Shown: positions 8,992-16,994 of the stretch, in pieces
How positions within the stretch are numbered: the first letter of the stretch is position 1
Layout of the letters: each line of letters begins with the position of its first letter
Assembly (NCBI RefSeq): GCF_000067165.1
Contig: NC_010162.1
Location: 12,078,501-12,142,500 of the forward strand
Direction of reading: 5' to 3'
Source: Sorangium cellulosum So ce56
GTDB taxonomy: Bacteria > Myxococcota_A > Polyangia > Polyangiales > Polyangiaceae
DNA: 64,000 nucleotides
Notes under the pieces: generated by a model
Told to the model about the DNA's origin: nothing
Seen by the model: the letters and a program-made list of their open reading frames with translations, nothing else
Database searches by the model: none
Translations under genes and position numbers: made by a program

Positions 8992-9022
8992 AGGCTAGGT
9001 CCTCACGTAGCGTGAGGATCAA
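8992..9022 (-). promoter_or_regulatory. MerR-type autoregulated promoter and operator
   Basis: A perfect 7-bp inverted repeat with a 3-bp centre (9001-9017, CCTCACG/CGTGAGG) lies between a -35-like TTGATC (minus strand, 9022-9017) and a -10-like TAGCCT (8997-8992). The spacer is exactly 19 bp. Over-long 19-bp spacers with a palindrome between the boxes are diagnostic of MerR-controlled promoters, and the CTCACG/CGTGAG half-site is typical of TipA/MerR relatives. The promoter reads towards the MerR gene, whose start is about 47 bp downstream. Confidence 0.75.
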
Positions 9023-9109
9023 GGGCCCGCCTTCACTTTTTGTCGCTCGACCGGGGCGCCGCGCGGAGCGGCCCGGTCGGGACAGGCCTCTCCCTCGCCC
9101 CGCGCAGGG

Positions 9110-11371
9110 TCACCGCATGCGGAGCGTGTATCTCTCGACCGACCTGTACTGAGGTGGCCAGTCGATGTCGAAGCCCTGCTCCGCGGCGGCGTGCCGGGTC
9201 CAGTACGGGTCGTAGAGGTGCGCCCGCGCGAGCGCGCACAGGTCGGCTCTCCCGGCCGCGACGATGCTGTTCACGTCCGCGTAGCTCTGGATGTTGCCCA
9301 CCGTGATCGTCGGCACGCTGGCTTCCAGCCGCACGAGCTCCGAGAGCGGTGTCTGGAACAGCCGGCCATGCTCCGGTTTGCTGGACGGGTCCGTCTGGCC
9401 TGCCGAGACGTGGATGATGTCGGCGCCGTGCTCGCGCAGCATCGTCGAGAGCGCGATCAGATCGTCCGTCGTGAGCCCGCCAGGCGCCCAGTCGGTGGCG
9501 GAGATGCGCACGCTCATGGGCTTCTCCGCCGGCCACGCGGCCCGCACCGCGTCGAACACCTCCAGCGGGTAGCGCATCCGGTTCTCGATCGGGCCGCCGT
9601 ACGCGTCGTCGCGCCTGTTCGTGAGCGGCGAGATGAAGCTCGCGAGCAGGTAGCCGTGCGCGCAGTGCAGCTCGATCAGGTCGAACCCGGCCTCGTCCGC
9701 CCGCCTCGCCGCCTGCACGAAGTCCGAGGTCACCTGGTCCATGTCCCCGCGATCCATCGCCTTCGGGACCTGGCTCTCCGCCAGGTACGGGATGGCGGAG
9801 GCGCTGAGCAGCGGCCAGGCGCCGCGCTCGAGCGGCACATCCATGCCCTCCCAGAGCAGCTTCGTCGCGCCCTTGCGCCCGGCGTGGGCCAGCTGGACGC
9901 CGATCTTGGCCCGGGAGCGCGCGTGGACGAAATCGACGACGCGCCGCCACCCCTCGACGTGGCCGGGGCGATAGAGCCCCGCGCAGCCCGGCGTGATGCG
10001 CGCTTCCGCGCTGACGTCGGTCATCTCCGTGATGACGAGCCCTGCGCCTCCGAGCGCCCGGCTGCCGAGGTGGACGAGGTGCCAGTCGTCGATCTGCCCG
10101 TCCTCGGCCGAGTACTGGCACATGGGCGACACGACGACCCGGTTCTCCAGCACGAGCGATCGCAGCCGGAATGGCGTGAACATCGGCGGCGGGGGCGCCC
10201 CATCCCCGGCGAGGAGGCGCGCCCCCGCCTGCGCCTCGGCCTTGCGCGCCACGTGCGCGTCGATCTCGCGCACGAACGCCGGGTCGCGCGCCTTCAGGCC
10301 CTCGTGCGTCACCCGCAGGCTCCGCGTCAGCAGGCTGAACATGAACTCCACCGGGTCGAGCGCCATGTAGCGCTCGGTGTTCTCGAACCACAGCAGGCTC
10401 ACCTGCGCGGCCCGCTGGAGCGCGAGCACCTTGGGCTTGCGCTCCGCCTCGTACGCGGCGAGCGCCTCGGGCACGCCCCGGTGCCGCTCCAGGCTGTCGA
10501 CGAGCGCGATCGCGTCCTCGAGCGCGAGCTTCGTCCCCGAGCCGATCGAGAAGTGCGCCGTGTGCGCGGCGTCCCCGAGCAGCACCACGTTGCCCGCGCT
10601 CCAGCGCTCGTTGTGCACGGTGGGGAAGCTCCGCCAGACGCTCCGGTTCTTCAGCAGCCGGTGTCCCTGGAGCTTTTCGGCGAAGAGCTCCTCGAAGTAC
10701 GCGATCGTCTCTTCCTCGCCGGCGCGATCGAGGCCCGCGCGCCGGAAGGTCTCCTCGCGGCACTCGACGATGAAGGTCGAGCGCTCCGGCTCGTAGCGGT
10801 ACGCGTGGACCCGGAAGAGGCCGTGGCGGTTCTCCTCGAAGTAGAAGGTGAAGGCATCGAACGGGAACGTCGTGCCGAGCCACACGAACCGGTTCGGGCG
10901 GACGTCGATGCGCGGCCCGAACCGGTCGGCGAACCGCTCGCGGATCCGGCTGTTCACCCCGTCGGCCGCGACGACCAGATCGCTCCCGGCGAGGGCCTCC
11001 TCCGGATCCGTCACCTCCTCCTCGAAGCGCAGGACGACGCCGAGCTCGCGCGCGCGGTCCCCCAGGATCGCGAGCAGCTTCCGGCGCGAGAGGCCGCTGA
11101 AGCCGTGCCCCCTCGACACGAGGACGCGCCCGCCGAAGTGCGCGTGGAGCTCGTCCCAGTGCGCGAGGCTGCTCCGGATCGCGTCGTAGCTCGGGCGATC
11201 CGCGTCGGCGAGGCCGTCGAGCGTCGCGTCCGAGAACACGACCCCGAAGCCGAAGGTGTCATCGGGCCGATTCCGCTCCACCACGACGACCTCGCGCCGG
11301 GGGTCTGCCTGCTTCGCCAGGAGGGCGAAATAGAGGCCCGCCGGCCCGCCGCCCACGCATGAAATCCTCAA
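9110..11371 (-). CDS. Bifunctional anthraniloyl-CoA monooxygenase / salicylyl-CoA 5-hydroxylase
   Basis: A 753-residue two-domain flavoenzyme. The N-terminal domain (1 to about 385) is an FAD aromatic hydroxylase: GGGPAG dinucleotide motif at 7-12, the FSGLSRR and VVAADGVNSRIRE segments, and the GDAAHTAHFSIGSGTKLALED motif region. The C-terminal domain (from about 395) is an Old-Yellow-Enzyme FMN oxidoreductase (FRLRSLVLENRVVVSPMCQYS, HLGSRALGGAGL, LAHAGRKG, ELHCAHGYLLASF). This fusion is that of 2-aminobenzoyl-CoA monooxygenase/reductase and its salicylyl-CoA relatives, which dearomatise CoA-activated benzoates. The start is TTG at 11371, supported by GAGGAG about 8 bp upstream and by the nucleotide motif sitting at the N-terminus. 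No CoA ligase or ring-cleavage gene is adjacent. Confidence 0.87.
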   Translation of the reverse strand: MRISCVGGGPAGLYFALLAKQADPRREVVVVERNRPDDTFGFGVVFSDATLDGLADADRPSYDAIRSSLAHWDELHAHFGGRVLVSRGHGFSGLSRRKLLAILGDRARELGVVLRFEEEVTDPEEALAGSDLVVAADGVNSRIRERFADRFGPRIDVRPNRFVWLGTTFPFDAFTFYFEENRHGLFRVHAYRYEPERSTFIVECREETFRRAGLDRAGEEETIAYFEELFAEKLQGHRLLKNRSVWRSFPTVHNERWSAGNVVLLGDAAHTAHFSIGSGTKLALEDAIALVDSLERHRGVPEALAAYEAERKPKVLALQRAAQVSLLWFENTERYMALDPVEFMFSLLTRSLRVTHEGLKARDPAFVREIDAHVARKAEAQAGARLLAGDGAPPPPMFTPFRLRSLVLENRVVVSPMCQYSAEDGQIDDWHLVHLGSRALGGAGLVITEMTDVSAEARITPGCAGLYRPGHVEGWRRVVDFVHARSRAKIGVQLAHAGRKGATKLLWEGMDVPLERGAWPLLSASAIPYLAESQVPKAMDRGDMDQVTSDFVQAARRADEAGFDLIELHCAHGYLLASFISPLTNRRDDAYGGPIENRMRYPLEVFDAVRAAWPAEKPMSVRISATDWAPGGLTTDDLIALSTMLREHGADIIHVSAGQTDPSSKPEHGRLFQTPLSELVRLEASVPTITVGNIQSYADVNSIVAAGRADLCALARAHLYDPYWTRHAAAEQGFDIDWPPQYRSVERYTLRMR

Positions 11372-12097
11372 CGCCCTGCTCCTCTGCTCCCGCGTCTTCG
11401 CCCGCGCCGGAGCCTACACGAGAACGTCGAGGTACAGCGCCGCTCCGGTGGAAATCAAGGGTGGACAGGATCGAAGAACGGGATTTCCGGGACGCGCAAG
11501 AGCTGGTTCGCATCATCGCGCGATCGAGCGCGGCAGTCCGCGCCGTCGCTCGGATCACACAGGCGGCCGGCGACGCCGTTATCAGAGACGACCACCCCGC
11601 CCGATTTCATGGAGGCTCCGAGAGCGCCGCGAGCATCGGTGTCGAGCCTGACGCTCAGAGAGCGAATGTCGGCGCGCTGGAGCTGACGGGTCTGCCTGAC
11701 CTGACAATTCCCCTCATGGATTGGCATTGGGGAGCGGAAAATTGAACAGAGAGACGAGGTGACGGGGAGGGAGATCGGTGGGATTTTTTTGTCTCCCCAT
11801 CTCCCCGTCTCCCTGTTCAATTTCTCCGGAAAATTCGAGGGAATGCTTCTTCTGCCCTGAATGCCTCTGCATGAGCGCCTCCGGGCGACAGACGAAGGGG
11901 TTGGTCGGCGGGCGGAAGTAGGGTAAGCCTGGATCAGAAGAGCGATCGCCGGGAATAATGTAGACCGAGCCCCGAGGTGACGCCGGGGCGCACGTACCGC
12001 TCTGCTTCAAATATTCTCCTTAGCCACGATGCGGCTCATCGCCGGGGCACGCCTCGGCATGGGCCAGGTGAATTCCACCCGAACGGCTGGTCACTCC
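11372..12097. other. Intergenic region without a convincing gene
   Basis: About 725 bp between two divergent genes. Overlapping short frames on both strands lack recognisable domains, conserved signal sequences or ribosome-binding sites, so I do not call any. The region contains a long palindromic element (11736-11827). It must hold the divergent promoters for the hydroxylase gene and for the DUF1592 gene; I cannot identify them. Confidence 0.4.
11736..11827. repeat. Long imperfect inverted repeat, AT-containing palindrome
   Basis: The left arm (about 11736-11775) contains GAAAATTGAACAGAG then purine-rich GAGAC/GGGAG blocks. The right arm (about 11791-11827) contains the complementary pyrimidine blocks and ends CTGTTCAATTT. 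A seven-T run lies in the loop. The composition is clearly unlike the surroundings. It could form a long hairpin in RNA or a cruciform in DNA, and resembles a dispersed repeat or MITE more than a simple terminator. No ORF inside. Confidence 0.7.
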
Positions 12098-13789
12098 ATG
12101 AGCAAGACAGCGCCGCCCGACGCCGATCGATCGGTACCATTCCTCCGCCGTTCCATCGCGGCGGGCATGTTCGCGATGGGGCTCGTCGGCCTGACGGCGG
12201 CTGCCTGCACCGGGCAGCTCGGCGATGGGAGCCCGGGCAGCTCCAACGACGACAGGCCCATCGACCCGGCCACCGGGAAGCCGGCCGCGTACGACTGCAG
12301 AGAGGCCCGAACGAGCCCCGGCGTGCTGCGCCGTCTGTCCAAGGTCGAGGTCCAGCTGACCCTTCAGGACCTGTTCCAGCTCGACGAGCCGCCCGCCGTG
12401 GAGAGCATCCCGGAGGACACCGGGCAGGGCGGCTTCCGGACGATCGCCGCCCTCCAGAACGTGTCGGATCAGCACCTGCGCGCCTACCTGGCGATCGCGG
12501 AGACGCTCGGGCAGGAGCTCATGGCGGACGAGGCGCGCCGGACATCGGTGCTCGGCTGCGAGCCGGAGGCCGACGATTGCCTCGAGCGCTTCGTGCAGCG
12601 CTTCGGCAAGCTGGCGTATCGAAGGCCGCTCTCGGCCGAGGAGGCGAGCGATCTGGTCGCGCGGGCGAGCGAGGTCGCGCGGGACAGGGAGGACGCGTTC
12701 CGCTTCGTCATCGAGGCGCTGCTGACCTCGCCGAGCTTCCTGTTCAGGATCGAGGTCGGTGCGGCCGGCTCGGAGACGTCGACCTTGACGCCGCTGGAGC
12801 TCGCGTCGCGGCTGTCGTTCACGCTGTGGGGCCGGTCCCCGAGCGCGGCGCTGCTCGAGCGGGCGGAGTCCGGCGAGCTCGACAGCGACGAGGGCCTCCG
12901 CGCGGTCGCGGAGGAGATGGTCGGAGACGAGCGGACGCAGGTCTTCTTCAACGCCTTCTTCAAGCAGTGGCTGACCTTCGAGCAGCTCCGCGCGCCGGTC
13001 AACCCGGACGCGTCGTTCACGCCCGCCCTGCTCGAGGACATGATCGCCGAGAGCGAGCTCGTCCTCGGCGAGCACGCGTTCACCCCAGACGTCGACTTCT
13101 TCGACGCGCTCACCGCGAATCACACGTATGTCACGCCGGCGCTCGGCAAGTTCTACGGCCTCGAGGTGCCGGGGGACGGCGTGAGCCGCGTGGAGTTCCC
13201 GGCCGGCCACCACCGCGCGAACACGGGGTTGCTCACCCACGCGAGCCTCATCAGCGCCAAGAACGACGGTGATCTCATCGCCGTGCGCGGCCAGTGGCTC
13301 CGGGCGGCCTTCCTCTGCGAGAAGATCTCGATCCCCGCCGGGCTCCTCGAGCAGCTGGAGAGCGAGCTCTCGGGCCTGACGTATCTCGAGGTCCTCCAGA
13401 AGCGCAACACCCAGGAAGGGTGCGCTGGCTGCCATGCGCTCATCGATCCCATCGGCGTCGGCTTCGCCCAGTACGACAAGCTGGGGAAGTACGATGGGAG
13501 CATCGGTATCGACGAGTTCGGGCTGGAGCCGCGCCTGGAGGGCGCGGCCAACGAGTCGTTCGACTCGCTCGCTGCCCTGGCGGCGGAGCTGCGGCGGAGC
13601 CCCGATCTGGCCGCCTGCGTCGCGGAGAAGCTGTTCATCTACACCCAGGGGCGCGAGCCGGCGGCCGAGGACCGCTGCGCGATCGACGCCTCCGCGGGGA
13701 GCTTCACGCAGGACGGCAACCGGTTCCGCTCCTTCCTGACCGCCATCGTGCGCTCGCCGGAGTTCCGGCTGCGGAGGGCGCCAGAGTGA
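12098..13789 (+). CDS. DUF1592-family (Planctomycete cytochrome-like) lipoprotein with CxxCH
   Basis: A 563-residue exported protein. The ATG at 12098 gives an N-terminal segment with a hydrophobic stretch ending in lipobox-like TAAAC (Cys37). The body matches the DUF1587/1592/1595/1588/1585 chain: LRRLSKVEVQLTLQDLF at the start, FGKLAYRRPLSAEEA, LLTSPSFLFRIE, LEELASRLSFTLWG-type helix, and the DUF1588 segment with GCAGCHALIDPIG. That segment contains a CxxCH haem-c binding motif at 442-446. The C-terminal domain ends in a helical DUF1585-like part with a CVAEKLFIYTQGR segment. Biochemical role of the family is undetermined, but the motif suggests a periplasmic cytochrome. It is followed at 43 bp by its usual partner, a DUF1552 protein. 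Confidence 0.85.
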   Translation: MSKTAPPDADRSVPFLRRSIAAGMFAMGLVGLTAAACTGQLGDGSPGSSNDDRPIDPATGKPAAYDCREARTSPGVLRRLSKVEVQLTLQDLFQLDEPPAVESIPEDTGQGGFRTIAALQNVSDQHLRAYLAIAETLGQELMADEARRTSVLGCEPEADDCLERFVQRFGKLAYRRPLSAEEASDLVARASEVARDREDAFRFVIEALLTSPSFLFRIEVGAAGSETSTLTPLELASRLSFTLWGRSPSAALLERAESGELDSDEGLRAVAEEMVGDERTQVFFNAFFKQWLTFEQLRAPVNPDASFTPALLEDMIAESELVLGEHAFTPDVDFFDALTANHTYVTPALGKFYGLEVPGDGVSRVEFPAGHHRANTGLLTHASLISAKNDGDLIAVRGQWLRAAFLCEKISIPAGLLEQLESELSGLTYLEVLQKRNTQEGCAGCHALIDPIGVGFAQYDKLGKYDGSIGIDEFGLEPRLEGAANESFDSLAALAAELRRSPDLAACVAEKLFIYTQGREPAAEDRCAIDASAGSFTQDGNRFRSFLTAIVRSPEFRLRRAPE

Positions 13790-13832
13790 TGTGCTCGCAC
13801 ACGGTTCGACCGACGGAAGAGGAGTGTCGCCA

Positions 13833-15179
13833 GTGAAGATCTCGAGAAGAGCTCTGCTCCGCGGGGCGGGTGTCGCGGTCGCCCTGCCGTTCCTCGACGT
13901 GATGCGGCCCCAGCGCGCCAGCGCCGCACCGGCGGATCCGAAGCGCTTCGTGGCGTTCTTCGTCCCGAACGGCACGGATCCCGGGGCGTGGCACCCGAAG
14001 ACGGAGGGCCCGCTCTCGGCGGAGGGGCTGCCGCCGTGCCTCGTCGACATGAACGGCTTCGACGCCGAGCGCGAGTGGCCGGCGGGGGACGCGATCTGGC
14101 GCGACGTCACCATGGTGTCCGGCGTCGACCACCAGGTGATCTGCTCCGACATCCACAGCCCGGCCATGGCGCTGTGCGCCCACACCGACGGCGGCGGGAC
14201 GGCCGTCCCGCGCAAGGCCACGCTCGACCAGTACCTCGCCAACCACATCGCGGCCGAGACCCCGTTCCGCAGCCTCAACCTGTCCCCCACGGGCGACACG
14301 GCGGTCACGCAGGGCTTCATCTCGTTCAGGGACGGCGGTCAGGTCGAGGATGCCTTCCGCGATCCGGCGAAGGTGTTCGACACGCTCTTCAGCAACATGG
14401 GCAACCCCAGCGAGGAGATGGACGACATCCGGCGGCGCCGCGCCAGCGTCCTCGACTGGGTGCGAGAGGACGCGAGGCGCCTGAACCTGCGCCTCGGCGC
14501 GGCGGACCGGGCGCGCGTGGAGCAGCACCTCGAGTCGGTGTTCGAGCTGGAGAAGCAGATCCAGTCCACGACGCAGTCGGGCTGCGCCGTCCCCGGCGCG
14601 CCCACGAAGGGGCAGAGCTTGCACGGCAAGTTCAAGCAGATGATCGATCTCGGGCTCCTCGCCCTCACCTGCGACCTGACGCGGGTGCTCGTCCTGCAGT
14701 ACTCGAACAGCTGGGGCCTCGACTTCGCCGGGTACGATCTGCCCGACGGCGTGGGGGACTGGAGCGACCACTTCATCTCGCACAAGCTCGGCGATCGCGA
14801 CCGCGCGACCGATCTCGACGGGCTGCCGCAGGCGGAGGCGATGCGCATCGCGAACGCCCGCGTCGTCCAGACCTCGCGGTTCAAGGTGCGCCGCTTCGCC
14901 TACCTGCTCAACGCGATGAAGGCCGCCCAGACGGCGACGGGCAACCTGCTCGACGAGTCGCTCGTGCTCTACACGTCAGAGAACGGCGACGGGGACTCCC
15001 ACGGTCGGACCAACATGCCCATCATGCTCGCCGGCCACGTCGGGGGGTTCCAGACAGGCCGCGCCATCAAGGCCAACAAGCCCCCGACCGGCGCGCTCCA
15101 TTGCTCCATCATCAACTACTTCGGCGTCGAGCTGTCGGAGTACGGCGACCCGGCGGGCAAGCCGATCGCCGGCCTGTGA
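13833..15179 (+). CDS. DUF1552 protein exported by the Tat pathway
   Basis: A 448-residue protein beginning with a twin-arginine signal (KISRRALLRG, Arg5-Arg6, then a hydrophobic stretch and AxA site ASAA), so it is exported folded. The body fits DUF1552: FVAFFVPNGTDPGAWHP, SGVDHQVICSDIHS, and a C-terminal ENGDGDSHGRTNMPIMLAG segment. DUF1552 belongs to an alkaline-phosphatase/sulfatase-like fold group in my reading; this is inference. The GTG at 13833 is preferred because AAGAGGAG lies 9 bp upstream and the Tat motif follows at once. Operonic with the DUF1592 gene; the two families occur together across Planctomycetes and myxobacteria. Confidence 0.83.
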   Translation: MKISRRALLRGAGVAVALPFLDVMRPQRASAAPADPKRFVAFFVPNGTDPGAWHPKTEGPLSAEGLPPCLVDMNGFDAEREWPAGDAIWRDVTMVSGVDHQVICSDIHSPAMALCAHTDGGGTAVPRKATLDQYLANHIAAETPFRSLNLSPTGDTAVTQGFISFRDGGQVEDAFRDPAKVFDTLFSNMGNPSEEMDDIRRRRASVLDWVREDARRLNLRLGAADRARVEQHLESVFELEKQIQSTTQSGCAVPGAPTKGQSLHGKFKQMIDLGLLALTCDLTRVLVLQYSNSWGLDFAGYDLPDGVGDWSDHFISHKLGDRDRATDLDGLPQAEAMRIANARVVQTSRFKVRRFAYLLNAMKAAQTATGNLLDESLVLYTSENGDGDSHGRTNMPIMLAGHVGGFQTGRAIKANKPPTGALHCSIINYFGVELSEYGDPAGKPIAGL

Positions 15180-15180
15180 G

Positions 15181-15197
15181 CCTCGCGCGCCGCGAGG
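15181..15197 (+). terminator. Perfect stem-loop directly after the DUF1552 stop
   Basis: A 7-bp perfect stem (CCTCGCG/CGCGAGG) with a 3-nt loop begins 2 bp after the TGA of the DUF1552 gene. There is no T-run, so it may be a weak or Rho-assisted terminator, or an mRNA 3'-end stabiliser. Confidence 0.4.
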
Positions 15198-15431
15198 CCT
15201 GCCCGTGACACCTACCAGCGCTCGACCTTCGATGGGCCCGCCTGCCCGACGCTGCTGAGCAGCTCGCTCGCCGCGGTCGGGCAGGGGACGTGCATCCAGC
15301 CCGGGCAGTGTGACGCCGCGCGGGCATGAGCGGCACAGCGCTCCGCACACGAGCGGCGGAGACGCCGTGCGCTCAGGCCGCGCGCGTCCGCCGGGTGTGC
15401 GCGACGTGGATGCCAGAGAAGGGGGAGAGGC

Positions 15432-15977
15432 ATGGAATCGCTGGGACGGTATTGGTGGCTGCTGGCCCTGAGGGGCGTGGTCGGGATCCTGTTCGGGATC
15501 TTGTTCTTCGTGTGGCCGATCCCATCGCTGGCCACGCTCGTGCTGCTGTTCGGCGTGTGGGCGTTGTTCGACGGCTGCGCCGCGTTCGCGTCCGCGATCA
15601 GCGGCCGCGGCGGCGTGTATTCCGTGGTCGAGGGCATCTTCGGCGTCGGGATCGCGGTGCTGACGTTCTGGCGGCCCATGATCACCGCGCTCACGCTCTA
15701 CGGCGTGGTCGCCGCGTGGGCCGTCGTGATGGGCATCTTCAAGATCGTCAGCGCGGTGAAGCTCCGGCACGTGATCGACAACGAGATCTGGCTCGGGCTG
15801 AGCGGCGCCGCCTTCCTGATCTTCGGCGTCCTCATGGTGGCGCTCCCGGCGGCCGGCGTGCTGGCGCTCGTCTGGTTCATCGGAGCGTTCGCGATCGCCG
15901 AGGGAGCGATGCTCATCGCGCTCTCGCTGCGCCTGCGCCGCGTGCCGAGCGTGGTCGCGCCGCTGCGCATGCCCTGA
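15432..15977 (+). CDS. HdeD family (DUF308) membrane protein
   Basis: A 181-residue integral membrane protein with six hydrophobic helices arranged as three pairs, as in HdeD/DUF308. Visible family features are the N-terminal YWWLLALRGVVGILFGI helix, the FGVWALFDGC helix, and the repeated pattern LSGAAFLIFGVLMV. HdeD proteins are linked to acid and envelope stress in enterics; here the role is only inferred from family. The ATG at 15432 follows a strong ribosome-binding site (GGGGGAGAGG). It stands alone between convergent neighbours. Confidence 0.87.
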   Translation: MESLGRYWWLLALRGVVGILFGILFFVWPIPSLATLVLLFGVWALFDGCAAFASAISGRGGVYSVVEGIFGVGIAVLTFWRPMITALTLYGVVAAWAVVMGIFKIVSAVKLRHVIDNEIWLGLSGAAFLIFGVLMVALPAAGVLALVWFIGAFAIAEGAMLIALSLRLRRVPSVVAPLRMP

Positions 15978-16026
15978 CGCCCGGCGGCCGGCGGCCGACG
16001 GGACGCCATGGCCCCGAGCGCGCCCG

Positions 16027-16875
16027 TCAATCGATCTGCAGGTGGTAGTGCGCGGGCGTCGTCTCCTCGATCACCAGGACGCCCCCAACCTCCGCGGTGC
16101 TCTCGAGGAACGCGCGCTTTTCCTTGGGCGACATGGTCCTGTTGCGCACGTCGACGGCGCCTTTGCGCAGGTGCGCGGAGACGTAGATCCCCCGGTCGAT
16201 CTGGTCCTGGATCACGGCCTCCATGGCGGCCACCACCTGCTCCGGCCGCTTGCGGGAGTTCGCCTGATAAGCCTTCTTGATCTCCTGGACTGCCGCCTTG
16301 TTGCGGTAGAGCTGGAGGAGGTCCTCGCCGAGCCTGAGCTTCGTGAACATCGCCCTGGCCTGGCGGTTCGCGTCGCGTGTCCCGCTCGTGATCACGAGGT
16401 GCTCGCGCGTGCGTCGCGCGTAGCCCTTGTCGATCTGCTCGACCTTCGCGGCGATCTTCGCCGGGAGCGTCACGCCCGGGAGCACCTCGTACGGCGGCGG
16501 GGCCCACGGCTCCGTGGGCACGGCCTTCCCGAGCGCCGTCAGGGGCGGCAGCTGCGCGCGCCGCTCCTCTTCCTCCGTCGGCAGCTCGTCGCACTCGGGT
16601 CGGGTCGCCGGCGCGGCGGCGCGCGGCGCGGCGCTGGCTGTCCCGGCGGCGCGCGGCGCGCTCGGGGCCCGCGGCGCGGCGCTCGCCGGCGCCGCGGGGG
16701 CGCTCGCGCCGGGTGGATCGAGGCCCGGCAGGCCGATGCTGGGCAGATCGATCGACTCGATCCGCTCCCTGCATCCGGCCGCGCAAAGCAGCGCCGCGGC
16801 GAGGGCGCGCAGGCGGCGCGGCGGCTCCAGGGAGCGTTCCTGTGCGGCTGCTCGGCGTGTCGGAGGCGTCGGCAA
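16027..16875 (-). CDS. M15-like peptidase lipoprotein (putative D,D-carboxypeptidase fold)
   Basis: About 282 residues from the TTG at 16875. A signal peptide (RRLRALAAALLCAAGC) contains a lipobox, followed by an Ala/Pro-rich linker, and the C-terminal half carries the M15/VanY zinc pattern. Relevant pieces are VITSGTRDANRQ, SAHLRKGAVDVR (His235 and Asp242, matching SxHxxGxAxD), and the C-terminal AHYHLQID with His276 and His278 (HxH). Known M15 enzymes cleave peptidoglycan stem peptides, so a wall-remodelling role in the periplasm is inferred. The start is uncertain: no in-frame ATG exists except one at 16977, which would add an unlikely Arg-rich leader. It is divergent from the SDR gene. 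Confidence 0.68.
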   Translation of the reverse strand: MPTPPTRRAAAQERSLEPPRRLRALAAALLCAAGCRERIESIDLPSIGLPGLDPPGASAPAAPASAAPRAPSAPRAAGTASAAPRAAAPATRPECDELPTEEEERRAQLPPLTALGKAVPTEPWAPPPYEVLPGVTLPAKIAAKVEQIDKGYARRTREHLVITSGTRDANRQARAMFTKLRLGEDLLQLYRNKAAVQEIKKAYQANSRKRPEQVVAAMEAVIQDQIDRGIYVSAHLRKGAVDVRNRTMSPKEKRAFLESTAEVGGVLVIEETTPAHYHLQID

Positions 16876-16994
16876 AGCCGGTCCAGCGTGCCATGGCGCG
16901 CGGCGCGGGCGAAAAAAACGGCGGCGCGCGACGTGCGACGTGCGATGTACACCGGCTCGACGCGCGGGGCCCCGCATCGACTACACAGCTCCCC

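Noticed and set aside
9191..11362. Plus-strand frame of 723 codons opposite the hydroxylase gene
   Set aside because: No domain; the hydroxylase motifs on the minus strand are complete, so this is an antisense shadow.
11359..11820. Two short frames in the 11.4-11.8 kb gap on opposite strands
   Set aside because: No ribosome-binding site, no conserved motif, and they overlap a palindromic repeat; treated as non-coding.
15181..15197. Intrinsic terminator candidate after the DUF1552 gene as strong terminator
   Set aside because: The hairpin is perfect but has no T-run, so I kept it only as a low-confidence candidate.
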